From NCBI GenBank assembly GCA_050181835.1, contig JBFXCU010000016.1, positions 1 through 64,000 of the forward strand: a DNA stretch of 64,000 nt. Reading direction: 5' to 3'. Origin of the DNA: CAILZL01 sp050181835. Its GTDB lineage: Bacteria > Pseudomonadota > Gammaproteobacteria > Steroidobacterales > Steroidobacteraceae. Both the position numbers and the translations under genes were made by a program. The notes below the pieces were generated by a model that was not told the DNA's origin, did no database searches, and was given only the letters and a program-made list of their open reading frames with translations. This document shows positions 1 through 8,772 of this stretch, piece after piece; position 1 is the first letter of the stretch, and every line of letters begins with the position of its first letter.

Positions 1-83
1 GTCTTCTTGCGAGCACTTTCCAGCAACGGGCGGATCACTTCAAACTGACTACGACTGATGTCGCTCAGATACTTTTTCCTCAC
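1..83 (-). CDS. IS5-family transposase, N-terminal fragment cut by the window edge
   Basis: Reading minus from a GTG at 83 gives about 27 residues with the pattern D-I-S-R-S-Q-F-E-x-I-R-P-L-L-E-S-A-R-K-K. This matches the start of IS5-family (DDE) transposases, which cut and paste the element through a DDE catalytic triad. The rest of the protein lies left of the window, so I cannot tell whether the copy is intact. An AAAG/GAGG-rich stretch precedes the GTG. The element's end should lie between about 84 and 130, close to the stop of the neighbouring cytochrome gene. The start codon is inferred. The family call rests on this short motif only. Confidence 0.6.
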   Translation of the reverse strand, partial: MRKKYLSDISRSQFEVIRPLLESARKK

Positions 84-132
84 CCAACTCAGTCTGACTC
101 ATTCCAGAAAGATTTTGAACAGGTTCTTAGGA

Positions 133-588
133 CTATTGGGGAGGCGCACTGGCTTCACCTTGGCGCGCTGCCATGTACTTCATATGGCAGCCATCACAGG
201 AATCATAGAGTGCGTCACCAGCATTACTGACTTTTTCTACATTCTTTTCCGCCGCTGCAGTGCTGGCACCCATGGCACTGTCATATAGTGCTTGGGTAAA
301 TTTCAGCCATTCACCGTTATCCACCTTGCGCCCATCGCTATTCAATAAGCGGGCCACCTCTGCGATCACTGCTGCATTGGCTTGTACCTTGATCCACGCG
401 GTATCGTCAGCAGGCGCTTCAGCCGCAACACCAAAAACAATGTCCGATGCAGGAATAACAATCCCCAACATGAGCTGCTTGACTGAGGCTACTGGTTGCA
501 GCGTCGCTACAGCAGGCGCCTCTTCTTTGCTATACGCAGTGAGGCTCAGCAGCACCGACAGGGCAAGCAGGGTTGGTATTCTTGGCAT
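133..588 (-). CDS. Monohaem cytochrome c, cytochrome c'-like (class II)
   Basis: This 151-residue protein has an N-terminal hydrophobic export signal (about residues 4-18) and a single haem attachment motif C131-D-G-C134-H135 close to the C-terminus. A C-terminal CxxCH after a mostly helical domain is typical of class II cytochromes c' and related periplasmic electron carriers. The ATG at 588 was chosen over an upstream in-frame ATG because it directly precedes the signal sequence. The signal ends L-T-A-Y-S-K, which would be a normal lipobox if Tyr19 were Cys, so the protein may be soluble instead of lipid-anchored. It is not evidently in an operon: der lies just downstream of its start on the same strand, and an IS5 element abuts its stop. 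The electron-transfer partner is unknown. Confidence 0.75.
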   Translation of the reverse strand: MPRIPTLLALSVLLSLTAYSKEEAPAVATLQPVASVKQLMLGIVIPASDIVFGVAAEAPADDTAWIKVQANAAVIAEVARLLNSDGRKVDNGEWLKFTQALYDSAMGASTAAAEKNVEKVSNAGDALYDSCDGCHMKYMAARQGEASAPPQ

Positions 589-694
589 GATGCGGATGTT
601 CCATAAAACATGGAGGGACACGTCGCAGCCTCTGCCCACTGCAGATCGTCAACAAGTAAGGACATCTACGGATAGACAACGACAGCCCCTGCTA

Positions 695-2083
695 CTAGCT
701 CTTCTTCACCCGCGTTATTAGCCGCTGCCGCTTCTTTATCTGGCGCGGCGTGAGCGTATTACGCCTGCCCGCGAATGGATTTTCCTCTGAGCGCAATTGA
801 ATGCGCACCGGCGTTCCCTTTAGTTTGAAGGCCTCACGAAAGGTGTTCATCAAGTAACGTTTGTATCCATCCGGCAAATGTTCGGTCTGACTACCGTGAA
901 TCACAATAACCGGCGGATTGCGCCCACCTTGATGCGCATAACGCAGCTTGATGCGCCGACCGCGCACCAACGGCGGCTGATGCTGCACGATGGCCGCTTC
1001 CAGTACGCGCGTCAGTTCGGGCGTGGGCAGATCGCTCATGGACGCGTTATACGCAGCAATCACCGACCCCATCATTTCGCCGACGCCCGTGCCGTGGCGT
1101 GCCGAAATGAAATGTAGATAGGCAAACTCCAAGAACGGAAAGCGCGCATCAATACCGGCACGAATCTGGTCACGCTGATCGGGCGGAATGTTATCCCATT
1201 TGTTCACGGCGATAATCAAGGCACGACCTCGTTCAGTGGCCATGCCAAATAGTGCGGCATCTTGTTCAGCCACCGTATCGTGCGCATCAACGATACCGAT
1301 CACCACATTGGCTGAATCGACTGCCTGCAGTGCCTTAATAACACTGAATTTTTCAATGGCCTCTTCCACTCTGGCCTTGCGCCGCACACCGGCGGTGTCG
1401 ATCAGGGTAAATTGCTGACCATCGCGCTCGAACGGTACGTCCACTGAATCACGAGTGGTACCCGGCATGTCGAATGCCACCAGCCGCTCTTCACCGATCA
1501 AGCGATTAATAAGCGTTGACTTGCCCACATTAGGACGACCAATCACCGCGACACGAATACGATCGCGGTCATCGGGAATTTCAGTAACGCTAGAATCAAA
1601 CCCATCCAGCGCAGCTTCCATCAGGTTCTTTAATCCCGCACCATGAGTAGCAGAAACCGCCATGGGCTCACCCAGTCCAAGCTGGTGGAAGTCAGCGCCG
1701 GCAGAAAAGCTTTCCTGACCTTCGGCTTTGTTGACCACCACAATGCATGACCTACCACTGCGCCGAATCAATTGCGCCACAAAATGGTCAATTGGTGTGC
1801 AACCTTGGCGCGCATCAAGTATCAACAACACACGATCTGCTTCTTGCATGGCTAACAGACTTTGCTCTGCCATCAGTTTTTCCACGCCATCTGCACCAGG
1901 GGTCAGCCCACCGGTATCGACCAGAATGCAGGGTTGGAAATCAGACTTGGTGTAACCGTACTTGCGGTCACGAGTCAGCCCAGGCAAATCGGCCACCAAC
2001 GCATCACGGGTGCCCGTGAGTGCATTGAACAGAGTGGACTTGCCGACATTGGGTCGGCCAACCAGAGCAATAACGGGGAGCAT
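695..2083 (-). CDS. der: Ribosome-assembly GTPase Der (EngA)
   Basis: This 462-residue protein has two tandem G domains and a C-terminal KH-like domain, the hallmark of Der, which acts in maturation of the 50S subunit. The first P-loop GRPNVGKST is at residues 8-16, with DTGG near 56-59 and NKAE at 118-121. The second P-loop is at 182-190, followed by DTAG and NKWD. The basic C-terminal tail ends in lysines and arginines, as in the family. Length is normal. It is the last gene of the minus-strand hisS-yfgM-bamB-der block. A hairpin lies between bamB and der, so der may also have its own promoter. Confidence 0.98.
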   Translation of the reverse strand: MLPVIALVGRPNVGKSTLFNALTGTRDALVADLPGLTRDRKYGYTKSDFQPCILVDTGGLTPGADGVEKLMAEQSLLAMQEADRVLLILDARQGCTPIDHFVAQLIRRSGRSCIVVVNKAEGQESFSAGADFHQLGLGEPMAVSATHGAGLKNLMEAALDGFDSSVTEIPDDRDRIRVAVIGRPNVGKSTLINRLIGEERLVAFDMPGTTRDSVDVPFERDGQQFTLIDTAGVRRKARVEEAIEKFSVIKALQAVDSANVVIGIVDAHDTVAEQDAALFGMATERGRALIIAVNKWDNIPPDQRDQIRAGIDARFPFLEFAYLHFISARHGTGVGEMMGSVIAAYNASMSDLPTPELTRVLEAAIVQHQPPLVRGRRIKLRYAHQGGRNPPVIVIHGSQTEHLPDGYKRYLMNTFREAFKLKGTPVRIQLRSEENPFAGRRNTLTPRQIKKRQRLITRVKKS

Positions 2084-2130
2084 ATTTTTTGTGAGAAAGG
2101 CTGAGGGCGGTGGACGGCAGGTAAGAACCA

Positions 2131-2153
2131 GAAGTGAGCTTTTGCCTCACTTC
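2131..2153 (-). terminator. Hairpin between bamB and der
   Basis: An 8-bp perfect stem (GAAGTGAG paired with CTCACTTC) has a 7-nt loop and lies downstream of the bamB stop on the minus strand. There is only a weak T-rich stretch after it. It could be a weak terminator or processing hairpin, or part of a REP-like repeat: the flank at 2157-2172 recurs near 12829. Confidence 0.4.
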
Positions 2154-2189
2154 CGACCTACAGTCTACAGCCTAGATGCTGCAGCCTTC

Positions 2190-3344
2190 CTATCCTTTCG
2201 GCTTAGTTTGAAACGCAACCAATTTGCCGCCATCAGTCTGCACAAAGATGCGACCTTCAGCGACGATTGGCGCATTGGTAATACGCTCACCATCCGTTTT
2301 GGCGCGAGCCTGTATCGAGCCATCCACTTTGCTCAACCAGTGTAGATAACCTTCGTAATCACCGACCACCAGCGAGTTCTCAAGCACTACCGGCGCGGTG
2401 AGCCCCCGATGCAGTAAAGCAGATTGCTGCCACTGTTCGTTACCATCGGTACGACGTAAAGCGGTGATTTCACCACTAGCTTTGGACAGATACAGCACGC
2501 TGTCATCAAGACCGAAACCACGGTAACTGGAAGCGTCTTTTGACCACCAAGTCTGGCCATTGTCCAGATCGAGCATGGCAACTTTGCCTTGGTAACCGGC
2601 AACAAACACATCTTTATTGGACACAGCCGCAGCGGCATCAATATCAGCCAGCCGGGCCAACTCAGTACGGCCTGAAGGCGTATCAATGGCCACACTCCAC
2701 AAGATATCGCCGGTTTGAATATCCACTGCAACCAGTTTGCCGTCATCAAAGCCTGCGACCACGGCATTGGCCGCTTCCGCCAATACTGGCGGCGCTGTAC
2801 CACGCAAACTCAATTTTGGAACCACGCCTTCATAAGTCCAGCGCACCGAGCCATCACTGCTATTCAAGCCCTGCAATCGCCCATCAACCGTGCGGACTAC
2901 TACCGTACCGTTGGCGACCAATGCCTTGGACAGCATTTCGCTAGCCATTTGATGCCGCCAGCGTTCCTGACCGGTGGTTAACGATAGCGCCAGCAACTCG
3001 CCATCGACACTACCCACCACCACCAGATCTTCACCCACGACTGGCCCAGCCGATAACGCCAACTTGGTCTTGTTCAGCCACACGCGCTTACCGGTCGCCG
3101 CAGTGAGCGCCAGCACTTCACCCTTGTAGTCGGCGGCATACAACACCCCATTGGCAACACTGGGTTGCAACCCTAAACGCAGGCGATTCGCACCGCCGCC
3201 CAAGCTACTGCTCCATAATCTCTTGATCTGTAGTACTGGTTTGATGTCCACCAGTTCAGCAGGCACATCCACAGCCTTACTGTTATCACATCCCGCCAAC
3301 ACCCACAGACTAGTGGTTATCAAAGCTAGTTTGTACCAGTTCAT
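2190..3344 (-). CDS. bamB: Outer-membrane assembly lipoprotein BamB
   Basis: This 384-residue lipoprotein has signal peptide and lipobox L-A-G-C (Cys19) followed by a beta-propeller of PQQ-like repeats, visible as recurring A-x-x-G-x-x-x-W blocks (for example TGKRVW, TGQERW, DGSVRW, TGDILW, NGQTWW). BamB is the periplasmic scaffold lipoprotein of the BAM complex, which inserts beta-barrel proteins into the outer membrane. Its start overlaps the yfgM stop by 4 bp, which indicates translational coupling. The neighbours yfgM (upstream) and der (downstream) are the standard gammaproteobacterial context. Length is normal and all propeller repeats appear intact. Confidence 0.97.
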   Translation of the reverse strand: MNWYKLALITTSLWVLAGCDNSKAVDVPAELVDIKPVLQIKRLWSSSLGGGANRLRLGLQPSVANGVLYAADYKGEVLALTAATGKRVWLNKTKLALSAGPVVGEDLVVVGSVDGELLALSLTTGQERWRHQMASEMLSKALVANGTVVVRTVDGRLQGLNSSDGSVRWTYEGVVPKLSLRGTAPPVLAEAANAVVAGFDDGKLVAVDIQTGDILWSVAIDTPSGRTELARLADIDAAAAVSNKDVFVAGYQGKVAMLDLDNGQTWWSKDASSYRGFGLDDSVLYLSKASGEITALRRTDGNEQWQQSALLHRGLTAPVVLENSLVVGDYEGYLHWLSKVDGSIQARAKTDGERITNAPIVAEGRIFVQTDGGKLVAFQTKPKG

Positions 3345-4021
3345 TTTGTGCTCGCTTCAGCCATGACAGTCGCAGGCTCCGCTGCGGCACTGGCGCCTAG
3401 ATCTGCCAGCTTGATTTCCAGCAACGAGGTATCGACCGTGCTGTCACTCTGATAAGCCGTCAACGCCGCTTGGTATTCCGCAATAGCAGCAGCTTGATCC
3501 TGCTTGGCCAGCAATGCATCACCGCGAATTTCATGGGCCTGCGCGACAAAGCCACTGGCTTTGCTGGTATCCAGCAGGGCCAGTGCCTCATCGTGCTTAC
3601 CTTGCTCAATCAGCACTCGCGCCAACCGTTGTGTTGCCACTTGCGCCAACTCCGGATCCTTGCGATCTGCCATGGCTGTCCGCAACGCCGTTTCAGCACC
3701 CGCAAGATCATTGCTATCAACCGCATACATTGCCTTCAACAACTGTGCCTGTTGTGAATAAGGCGTGGCCTTGTATTTTTCGGTGAGTTCGTTAAACAGC
3801 GTAGCCGCTTTGGGTTGATCCACAGCGATTGCACCTGCATATTGATATAGTGCCTCTGCCGCCGCCGAGGCACGTTGCAGCGTATAACGCTGATAATATT
3901 GCCAGCCCACCAGCAAGGCCAAACCCAGCACGATACCGGACAACACCCACGCCCAGTTTTCACGCCACCAGCTCTTCAACACCTCGGCTTGTTCGTCGTC
4001 TGTCAGATATTCGTCAGCCAT
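3341..4021 (-). CDS. yfgM: YfgM-type inner-membrane TPR protein (ancillary SecYEG translocon subunit)
   Basis: This 226-residue protein has an acidic cytoplasmic N-terminus (M-A-D-E-Y-L-T-D-D-E), one transmembrane helix at about residues 24-42, and a periplasmic region of alanine-rich TPR-like helices. In E. coli YfgM associates with SecYEG and PpiD and helps hand over exported proteins. The gene sits between hisS and bamB, as in most gammaproteobacteria, and overlaps bamB by 4 bp. The partner ppiD is also in this window, at 44.3-46.2 kb. The C-terminus is short and Ala/Glu-rich. The family call is solid; the functional details are extrapolated from E. coli. Confidence 0.92.
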   Translation of the reverse strand: MADEYLTDDEQAEVLKSWWRENWAWVLSGIVLGLALLVGWQYYQRYTLQRASAAAEALYQYAGAIAVDQPKAATLFNELTEKYKATPYSQQAQLLKAMYAVDSNDLAGAETALRTAMADRKDPELAQVATQRLARVLIEQGKHDEALALLDTSKASGFVAQAHEIRGDALLAKQDQAAAIAEYQAALTAYQSDSTVDTSLLEIKLADLGASAAAEPATVMAEASTK

Positions 4022-4110
4022 GTCTCGTCACTCTAAAGTATGCAAACTAATGTAGTCCACAGGCTGGGCTAACACGCCGCCCAACCCGTACAAATCAACC
4101 AGATTTAGCG

Positions 4111-5391
4111 TTACGACGCCAACCGCTTCTGCAATTCCGGCCCTAACAAGTCCCATGCCAACGAAACTTGTGGCTCTTCCGCACGCAGGTTCTTGAGACC
4201 AGCCAACTGCTGTTCGGTTTCACTATCACCCAAAATCAACGCATAGCGGGCACCGCTCTTGTCGGCTCGTTTCAACTGCGACTTGAAACTGCCACCACCG
4301 CAATTGGTCTCAATATGGCAACCAGGCAATTGGTTGCGCAAACGCTCCACCAACGCCAAACCCGCCGCCTCGGCTGGCAACCCGATCAACGCAACGTAAA
4401 CATCCGTGCGTTGACAAGGCGCCTGAATACCCTGAGCCTGCATCAAATCAATGATGCGTTCTTCGCCCAATGCCCAGCCCATCGCCGACGTAACCTCGCC
4501 ACCCAACTGTGCGACCAAGCCGTCATAGCGACCACCTGAACAGACCGCATCTTGCGCACCTAGCTCGGTGGTCACCCACTCAAACACGGTACGTGAATAG
4601 TAATCAAGCCCACGTACCAACCGTGGGTTAACTATGTAATTAATACCAACAGAATCAAGATGGCGCCGCACAGTCTTAAAGTGCGCCGCAGACTCCTCAT
4701 CCAGATAATCGGTAAGCAGCGGCGCCTTTGCTACCAGCTCAGCCATGGCAGGATTCTTGGTATCCAGAATCCGCAACGGATTACCTTGCAAGCGCCGCCG
4801 ACTATCTTCATCCAGAAGCTCAAGATGCGCACTGAAGTACTCACGCAACTGGTCGCGATATACTTGGCGCGATGCGGGCGTACCCAGCGAGTTGATATTC
4901 AGTGTCAGTCGCTGGATCCCCAGCCGTTGCCACAAACGCGCCGTCATCAGAATCAACTCAGCATCGAGATCCGGCCCAGCATAACCAAAAGCCTCAACAT
5001 CAAGTTGGTGAAACTGTCGATAGCGTCCCTTCTGTGGACGCTCATGGCGAAACATCGGGCCACTGGTCCAGACTTTTTGTCGCTGATTGTGCAGTAGACC
5101 ATTACTGATCATCGCCCGCACTAAGCCTGCCGTCGCTTCCGGTCGCAGCGTCAACGAATCCCCACTACGATCGTCGAAGGTATACATTTCCTTCTCAACG
5201 ATGTCAGTCAGTTCACCGATCGAACGCTTGAACAGATTAGTGTGTTCAACAATGGGTACACGGATTTCCTGAAAGCCATACTCGGCAAACAGGGCACGTG
5301 CGGTACTTTCTAAATACTGCCAATAGGCGATCTCCGCAGGCAGAATGTCATTCATTCCCCGGACAGCTTGCAGCTTACTTTCACTACTCAA
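4111..5391 (-). CDS. hisS: Histidyl-tRNA synthetase
   Basis: This 426-residue class II aminoacyl-tRNA synthetase charges tRNA-His. The N-terminus (L-Q-A-V-R-G-M-N-D-I-L-P) and motif 2 region (GPMFRHERPQKGRYRQFHQ, about 113-131) are diagnostic. The histidine-specific motifs L-V-R-G-L-D-Y-Y and G-G-R-Y-D-G are present, followed by the C-terminal anticodon-binding domain. Length is normal. It lies 18 bp downstream of rodZ and about 90 bp upstream of yfgM on the same strand. The isoprenoid gene ispG, which commonly sits between rodZ and hisS, is absent here. Confidence 0.98.
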   Translation of the reverse strand: MSSESKLQAVRGMNDILPAEIAYWQYLESTARALFAEYGFQEIRVPIVEHTNLFKRSIGELTDIVEKEMYTFDDRSGDSLTLRPEATAGLVRAMISNGLLHNQRQKVWTSGPMFRHERPQKGRYRQFHQLDVEAFGYAGPDLDAELILMTARLWQRLGIQRLTLNINSLGTPASRQVYRDQLREYFSAHLELLDEDSRRRLQGNPLRILDTKNPAMAELVAKAPLLTDYLDEESAAHFKTVRRHLDSVGINYIVNPRLVRGLDYYSRTVFEWVTTELGAQDAVCSGGRYDGLVAQLGGEVTSAMGWALGEERIIDLMQAQGIQAPCQRTDVYVALIGLPAEAAGLALVERLRNQLPGCHIETNCGGGSFKSQLKRADKSGARYALILGDSETEQQLAGLKNLRAEEPQVSLAWDLLGPELQKRLAS

Positions 5392-5409
5392 CTCAACTCC
5401 AAAGTCAAT

Positions 5410-6213
5410 TCACTCAATCTCACCACTTGCATTGACCACAAAGCGCGCCACATTGTCGACAATATGATCGGCAGGTATAGCTGCCGGGGTGGCATTTACC
5501 TGCACAGTGACGGCCGCCGCAGAGCCCAGCACCACGCGCGTCGGCGGTAACACGCTGGCGCTACGTGAACCACCTGCCCTAACCATCTCGTATAGCACTT
5601 GCTGGTTATTTTCCGCGTAAACCTCTACCCAAGAGTCACCACTGAAGTTGAACGTCAGAACAACCTGTCCAGTAGCAGCCCGTTCAGTAGTCACAGCATC
5701 GCTGCTTGTGGCTGCGTCAGTAGGCAGCGTTTCCAACGGCGGTGCTGCGACCGGCGCAATATCAATCCGCTGCGATTGCAGCGCATCCACCGCAACGTCA
5801 TCCGTGTGAGTGCGCATACTCAACGCGGTGACAACACCTGCGGCGACGATGAGCACCATCACCAATCGCCACACCCAGCGTGGCAACCCAGGGCGCCGCT
5901 CAGGAATCGAGCCCAGCGTAGCCGGAATCAGCGTGACTTCCGCAGGCGCGACGCCGCAGGCTTCATAACGATTCAACAACGCAGACTCAGGTACGTTCAC
6001 CAACCGCGCATACCTACGCAAATACCCTTTGGCATACACCGATGCCCCTAGCTCGGCAAAGTGGCTAGCCTCAATCGCTTCGACCTTGCAAATATCTAGA
6101 TTCAGTTCTTTGGCCACGTGTTCAATGGACATCGCCATTTTGATACGCGCCTGCTGTAGCCACTCGCCAGGCATGGACTCCGACAGACCGGACGTTTCGA
6201 GTGTTTGGCTCAT
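5410..6213 (-). CDS. rodZ: RodZ-like cytoskeletal/cell-shape protein
   Basis: This 267-residue protein has an N-terminal Xre-type helix-turn-helix domain (about residues 15-85, including L-Q-Q-A-R-x-x-x-x-x-S-I-E-x-V-A), a single transmembrane segment at about 116-136, a Pro/Thr/Ala-rich linker and a C-terminal DUF4115-type domain (about 180-265). This layout is RodZ, which links the MreB cytoskeleton to the membrane and supports rod shape. It lies 6 bp from pilW and 18 bp from hisS, in the usual cluster. RodZ lengths vary with the linker; this is a short-to-average member. Confidence 0.9.
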   Translation of the reverse strand: MSQTLETSGLSESMPGEWLQQARIKMAMSIEHVAKELNLDICKVEAIEASHFAELGASVYAKGYLRRYARLVNVPESALLNRYEACGVAPAEVTLIPATLGSIPERRPGLPRWVWRLVMVLIVAAGVVTALSMRTHTDDVAVDALQSQRIDIAPVAAPPLETLPTDAATSSDAVTTERAATGQVVLTFNFSGDSWVEVYAENNQQVLYEMVRAGGSRSASVLPPTRVVLGSAAAVTVQVNATPAAIPADHIVDNVARFVVNASGEIE

Positions 6214-6219
6214 GTACGG

Positions 6220-6978
6220 TTAATTCTTGTGTTCAGACTCGGACAACGCCCGAGCCTGAGGTGACCGGGGAAAACGCTCTTTCAATTGACTCGCATAGTC
6301 CGCAGCGCCAGCAGGATTAGCCATGGCTTGCTCTACCCGGACACCTAGCCACAATGACTCTGCGGTTGCTTGGGTGGCTATATGAAAACGCTCAAGAAAG
6401 CCTCGCGCCAGCAAAGGGTCATTGGTCTTGAATTTCAGTATCGCCAGCTGCATCAAAACCGACGAAAACTTAGGATTAGCAGTCAGTGCCCGCCGAAAGT
6501 GAGCTTCTGCCACCTCGGTTTTACCTGCGTCCAAAGCACAAATTCCCGCATTCAACCAAGCGGCTTCGGGCGTCTTGTAAAGCTGATTGTTCGCCGCTTG
6601 CAACGCCAACTGCTCACCCTTGGACAGATCACCGCGACGACACAGAAACACAGCATAGGTGTTCACGACATCGCCATTTTTCGGCTCAAGAGCAACGGCA
6701 CGGCTGTAGTATTGATCCGCTTTGCGGCTTTCATTCAGTCGCTCATAGAGCATACCGGCTGCCGCATGGGCCTGGGCGCTATCGGGATTTTGCTTTAGTG
6801 AACGATCCAGTTTCTCTTTGGCCAGTGACAAATTGCCTTGGCGAAAATAATCCAAACCGAGCTGCAAATTATAGGCCGCAGCAGATACATTGTCCTTGTT
6901 GCCAAGCTTGGGATCGTTGCTGACGCAAGCAGCAATGACTGACAATAATCCACACAATATCAAAAACTTGGGATTCAT
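6220..6978 (-). CDS. pilW: Type IV pilus biogenesis/stability lipoprotein PilW (PilF)
   Basis: This 252-residue lipoprotein has a signal peptide ending at a Cys in S-V-I-A-A-C (Cys18) and a run of tetratricopeptide repeats (about residues 35-210; motifs such as AHAAAGMLYERL and AEAHFRRAL). PilF/PilW is the outer-membrane pilotin that helps the PilQ secretin assemble. It overlaps rlmN by 4 bp and is followed by rodZ after 6 bp, matching the conserved rlmN-pilW-rodZ order. No other pilus gene lies in this window, so function in pili here is inferred from family and context. Confidence 0.9.
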   Translation of the reverse strand: MNPKFLILCGLLSVIAACVSNDPKLGNKDNVSAAAYNLQLGLDYFRQGNLSLAKEKLDRSLKQNPDSAQAHAAAGMLYERLNESRKADQYYSRAVALEPKNGDVVNTYAVFLCRRGDLSKGEQLALQAANNQLYKTPEAAWLNAGICALDAGKTEVAEAHFRRALTANPKFSSVLMQLAILKFKTNDPLLARGFLERFHIATQATAESLWLGVRVEQAMANPAGAADYASQLKERFPRSPQARALSESEHKN

Positions 6979-8129
6979 ACTTCCGCAACCAATGAGACCA
7001 ATTTAGACCCCAGCCGTACAGTGGTGCGATTCTGCACCCGGCCCACTAATTGGCCACAGGCGGCATCGATGTCATCACCACGGGTGCGTCGTGTTGTGGC
7101 AATCACGCCATTCGCGTTCAGATGGTCACGGAAACGGGAAATGACCGCGACGGGTGAACGCTGGTAGCGAGCATCGGGAAACGGATTGAATGGAATCAGG
7201 TTTACTTTGGCTGGCTTGTGCTTCAGCAGCGTCACCAGCTCACGCGCGTGCTCGAGCTGATCGTTGACCCCATCCAGCATCACGTATTCAAAGGTGATGC
7301 TGCGCGCGTTCTGACGCTGCAGATAGTACCAACAAGCGTCAAGCAACTCGGAGAGTTTATGCTTGCGATTAATTGGCACCAATTGGTCGCGCAATGCATC
7401 GTTGGGCGCATGCAACGACACCGCCAGCGCGCAATTGGTCTCTTCCGCCAGCTTGCGCATTTGTGGCACCAAGCCTGAGGTGCTCACCGTAACCCGGCGG
7501 CGCGAAATATCAAACCCCAAATCGTCCATCAATATTTCAGTGGCTGGCATCACATTGCGGTAATTAGCTAACGGCTCACCCATTCCCATAAAAACGACGT
7601 TGGTAATCAAGCGCTCTGCGGTGTCGGTGGACACCGGCTGGTCGCCGCGAATTTCACGATTAGCCAACCACACTTGGCCGACGATTTCGGCAGCGGTCAG
7701 ATTGCTATTGAAGCCCTGCTGGGCGGTGGAGCAAAAGCCGCAGTCCATAGCGCAGCCGACCTGACTGGAAATACACAATGTGCCGCGACCTGGTTCTGGA
7801 ATGTAAACCATTTCAATGGCTTGTGGTGCAGACTTTATGCCACGATCAACGCTCAATAGCCACTTACGGGTGCCATCCACGGAGTGCTGTCGTAGCGTCA
7901 CTTCCGGCACGCGTACTTCTGCGACCAGCTTAATCCGTTCGCGAAACGCCTTGGCCAAGTCGGTCATTTCATCAAAATTACCGACCGCGCGCTTGTATAG
8001 CCACTTCATCAGCTGGCGCGCGCGGAACGGCTTTTCGCCCATGCCAACTACCAACTCTTCCAGCTGACTGCGCGTAAGGCCCAGCAGATTCACGCGGTCG
8101 TTAGTGGTGATGTCAGCAGTTGGTTGCAT
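6975..8129 (-). CDS. rlmN: Dual-specificity 23S rRNA/tRNA adenine-C2 methyltransferase RlmN
   Basis: This 384-residue radical-SAM enzyme methylates A2503 of 23S rRNA and A37 of some tRNAs. The cluster motif CxxxCxxC is at C126, C130 and C133 (G-C-A-M-D-C-G-F-C). A cysteine at 119 and one near the C-terminus (D-A-A-C-G-Q) correspond to the methyl-relay cysteines of the family. The Gly-rich G-M-G-E-P-L motif is present. Length is normal. It lies just downstream of ndk (8-bp gap) and overlaps pilW by 4 bp, so the genes are probably cotranscribed. Confidence 0.97.
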   Translation of the reverse strand: MQPTADITTNDRVNLLGLTRSQLEELVVGMGEKPFRARQLMKWLYKRAVGNFDEMTDLAKAFRERIKLVAEVRVPEVTLRQHSVDGTRKWLLSVDRGIKSAPQAIEMVYIPEPGRGTLCISSQVGCAMDCGFCSTAQQGFNSNLTAAEIVGQVWLANREIRGDQPVSTDTAERLITNVVFMGMGEPLANYRNVMPATEILMDDLGFDISRRRVTVSTSGLVPQMRKLAEETNCALAVSLHAPNDALRDQLVPINRKHKLSELLDACWYYLQRQNARSITFEYVMLDGVNDQLEHARELVTLLKHKPAKVNLIPFNPFPDARYQRSPVAVISRFRDHLNANGVIATTRRTRGDDIDAACGQLVGRVQNRTTVRLGSKLVSLVAEV

Positions 8130-8137
8130 GGCTCAGT

Positions 8138-8566
8138 TCAGGCGCGTGGGCACAGATCGGAACCGGCGAAGAAGAAGGCGATCTCAATGGCAGCATTTTC
8201 CGCACTGTCGGAACCATGCACCACATTTTCTTCAATACTGCTGGCGAAATCAGCACGAATAGTGCCAGCGTCAGCCTTCTTCGGATCAGTTGCGCCCATC
8301 AGCTCGCGGTTCTTGGCAACGGCGTTTTCACCTTCCAGCACCTGGATAACCACTGGACCGGAAGTCATATATTTGACCAAATCCTTGAAAAACGGCCTCT
8401 CACGGTGCACACCATAAAAGCCTTCGGCCTGAGCCTGACTCAAATTCACCATCCGTGCGGCTACCACCTGCAAGCCTGCCTTTTCAAAACGCTGCAATAC
8501 TGCGCCGATCAGGTTTTTGCGGACGCCATCGGGCTTAACAATGGAAAAAGTGCGCTCAATCGCCAT
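8138..8566 (-). CDS. ndk: Nucleoside diphosphate kinase
   Basis: This 142-residue enzyme transfers the gamma phosphate of ATP to nucleoside diphosphates. The active-site histidine is H117 in N-V-V-H-G-S-D-S. The N-terminal block A-I-E-R-T-F-S-I-V-K-P-D-G-V is typical. The ATG at 8566 was chosen because an in-frame upstream ATG (8611) would add 15 residues not found in the family. It heads the ndk-rlmN-pilW-rodZ-hisS cluster. The 206 bp upstream, before the GGDEF gene, should contain its promoter. Confidence 0.98.
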   Translation of the reverse strand: MAIERTFSIVKPDGVRKNLIGAVLQRFEKAGLQVVAARMVNLSQAQAEGFYGVHRERPFFKDLVKYMTSGPVVIQVLEGENAVAKNRELMGATDPKKADAGTIRADFASSIEENVVHGSDSAENAAIEIAFFFAGSDLCPRA

Positions 8567-8772
8567 GAAACTCAACCTCAGGCCAGCCGGCCAATTTTTA
8601 CGTAAAAACAATAAAAAACCATCCGTTACCCATAATGCTCATGGGATAGCGGTCGGCAGTGAATCAAGAGGCGCGGAGTGTAGCGGTGGAAGCGTATAGC
8701 GGCAAGAAAATGAGTCCAAGCAGGGGTTTAGTTTGATTTATTAGGACAACCCCAAACTCGCCAATTGATCGT

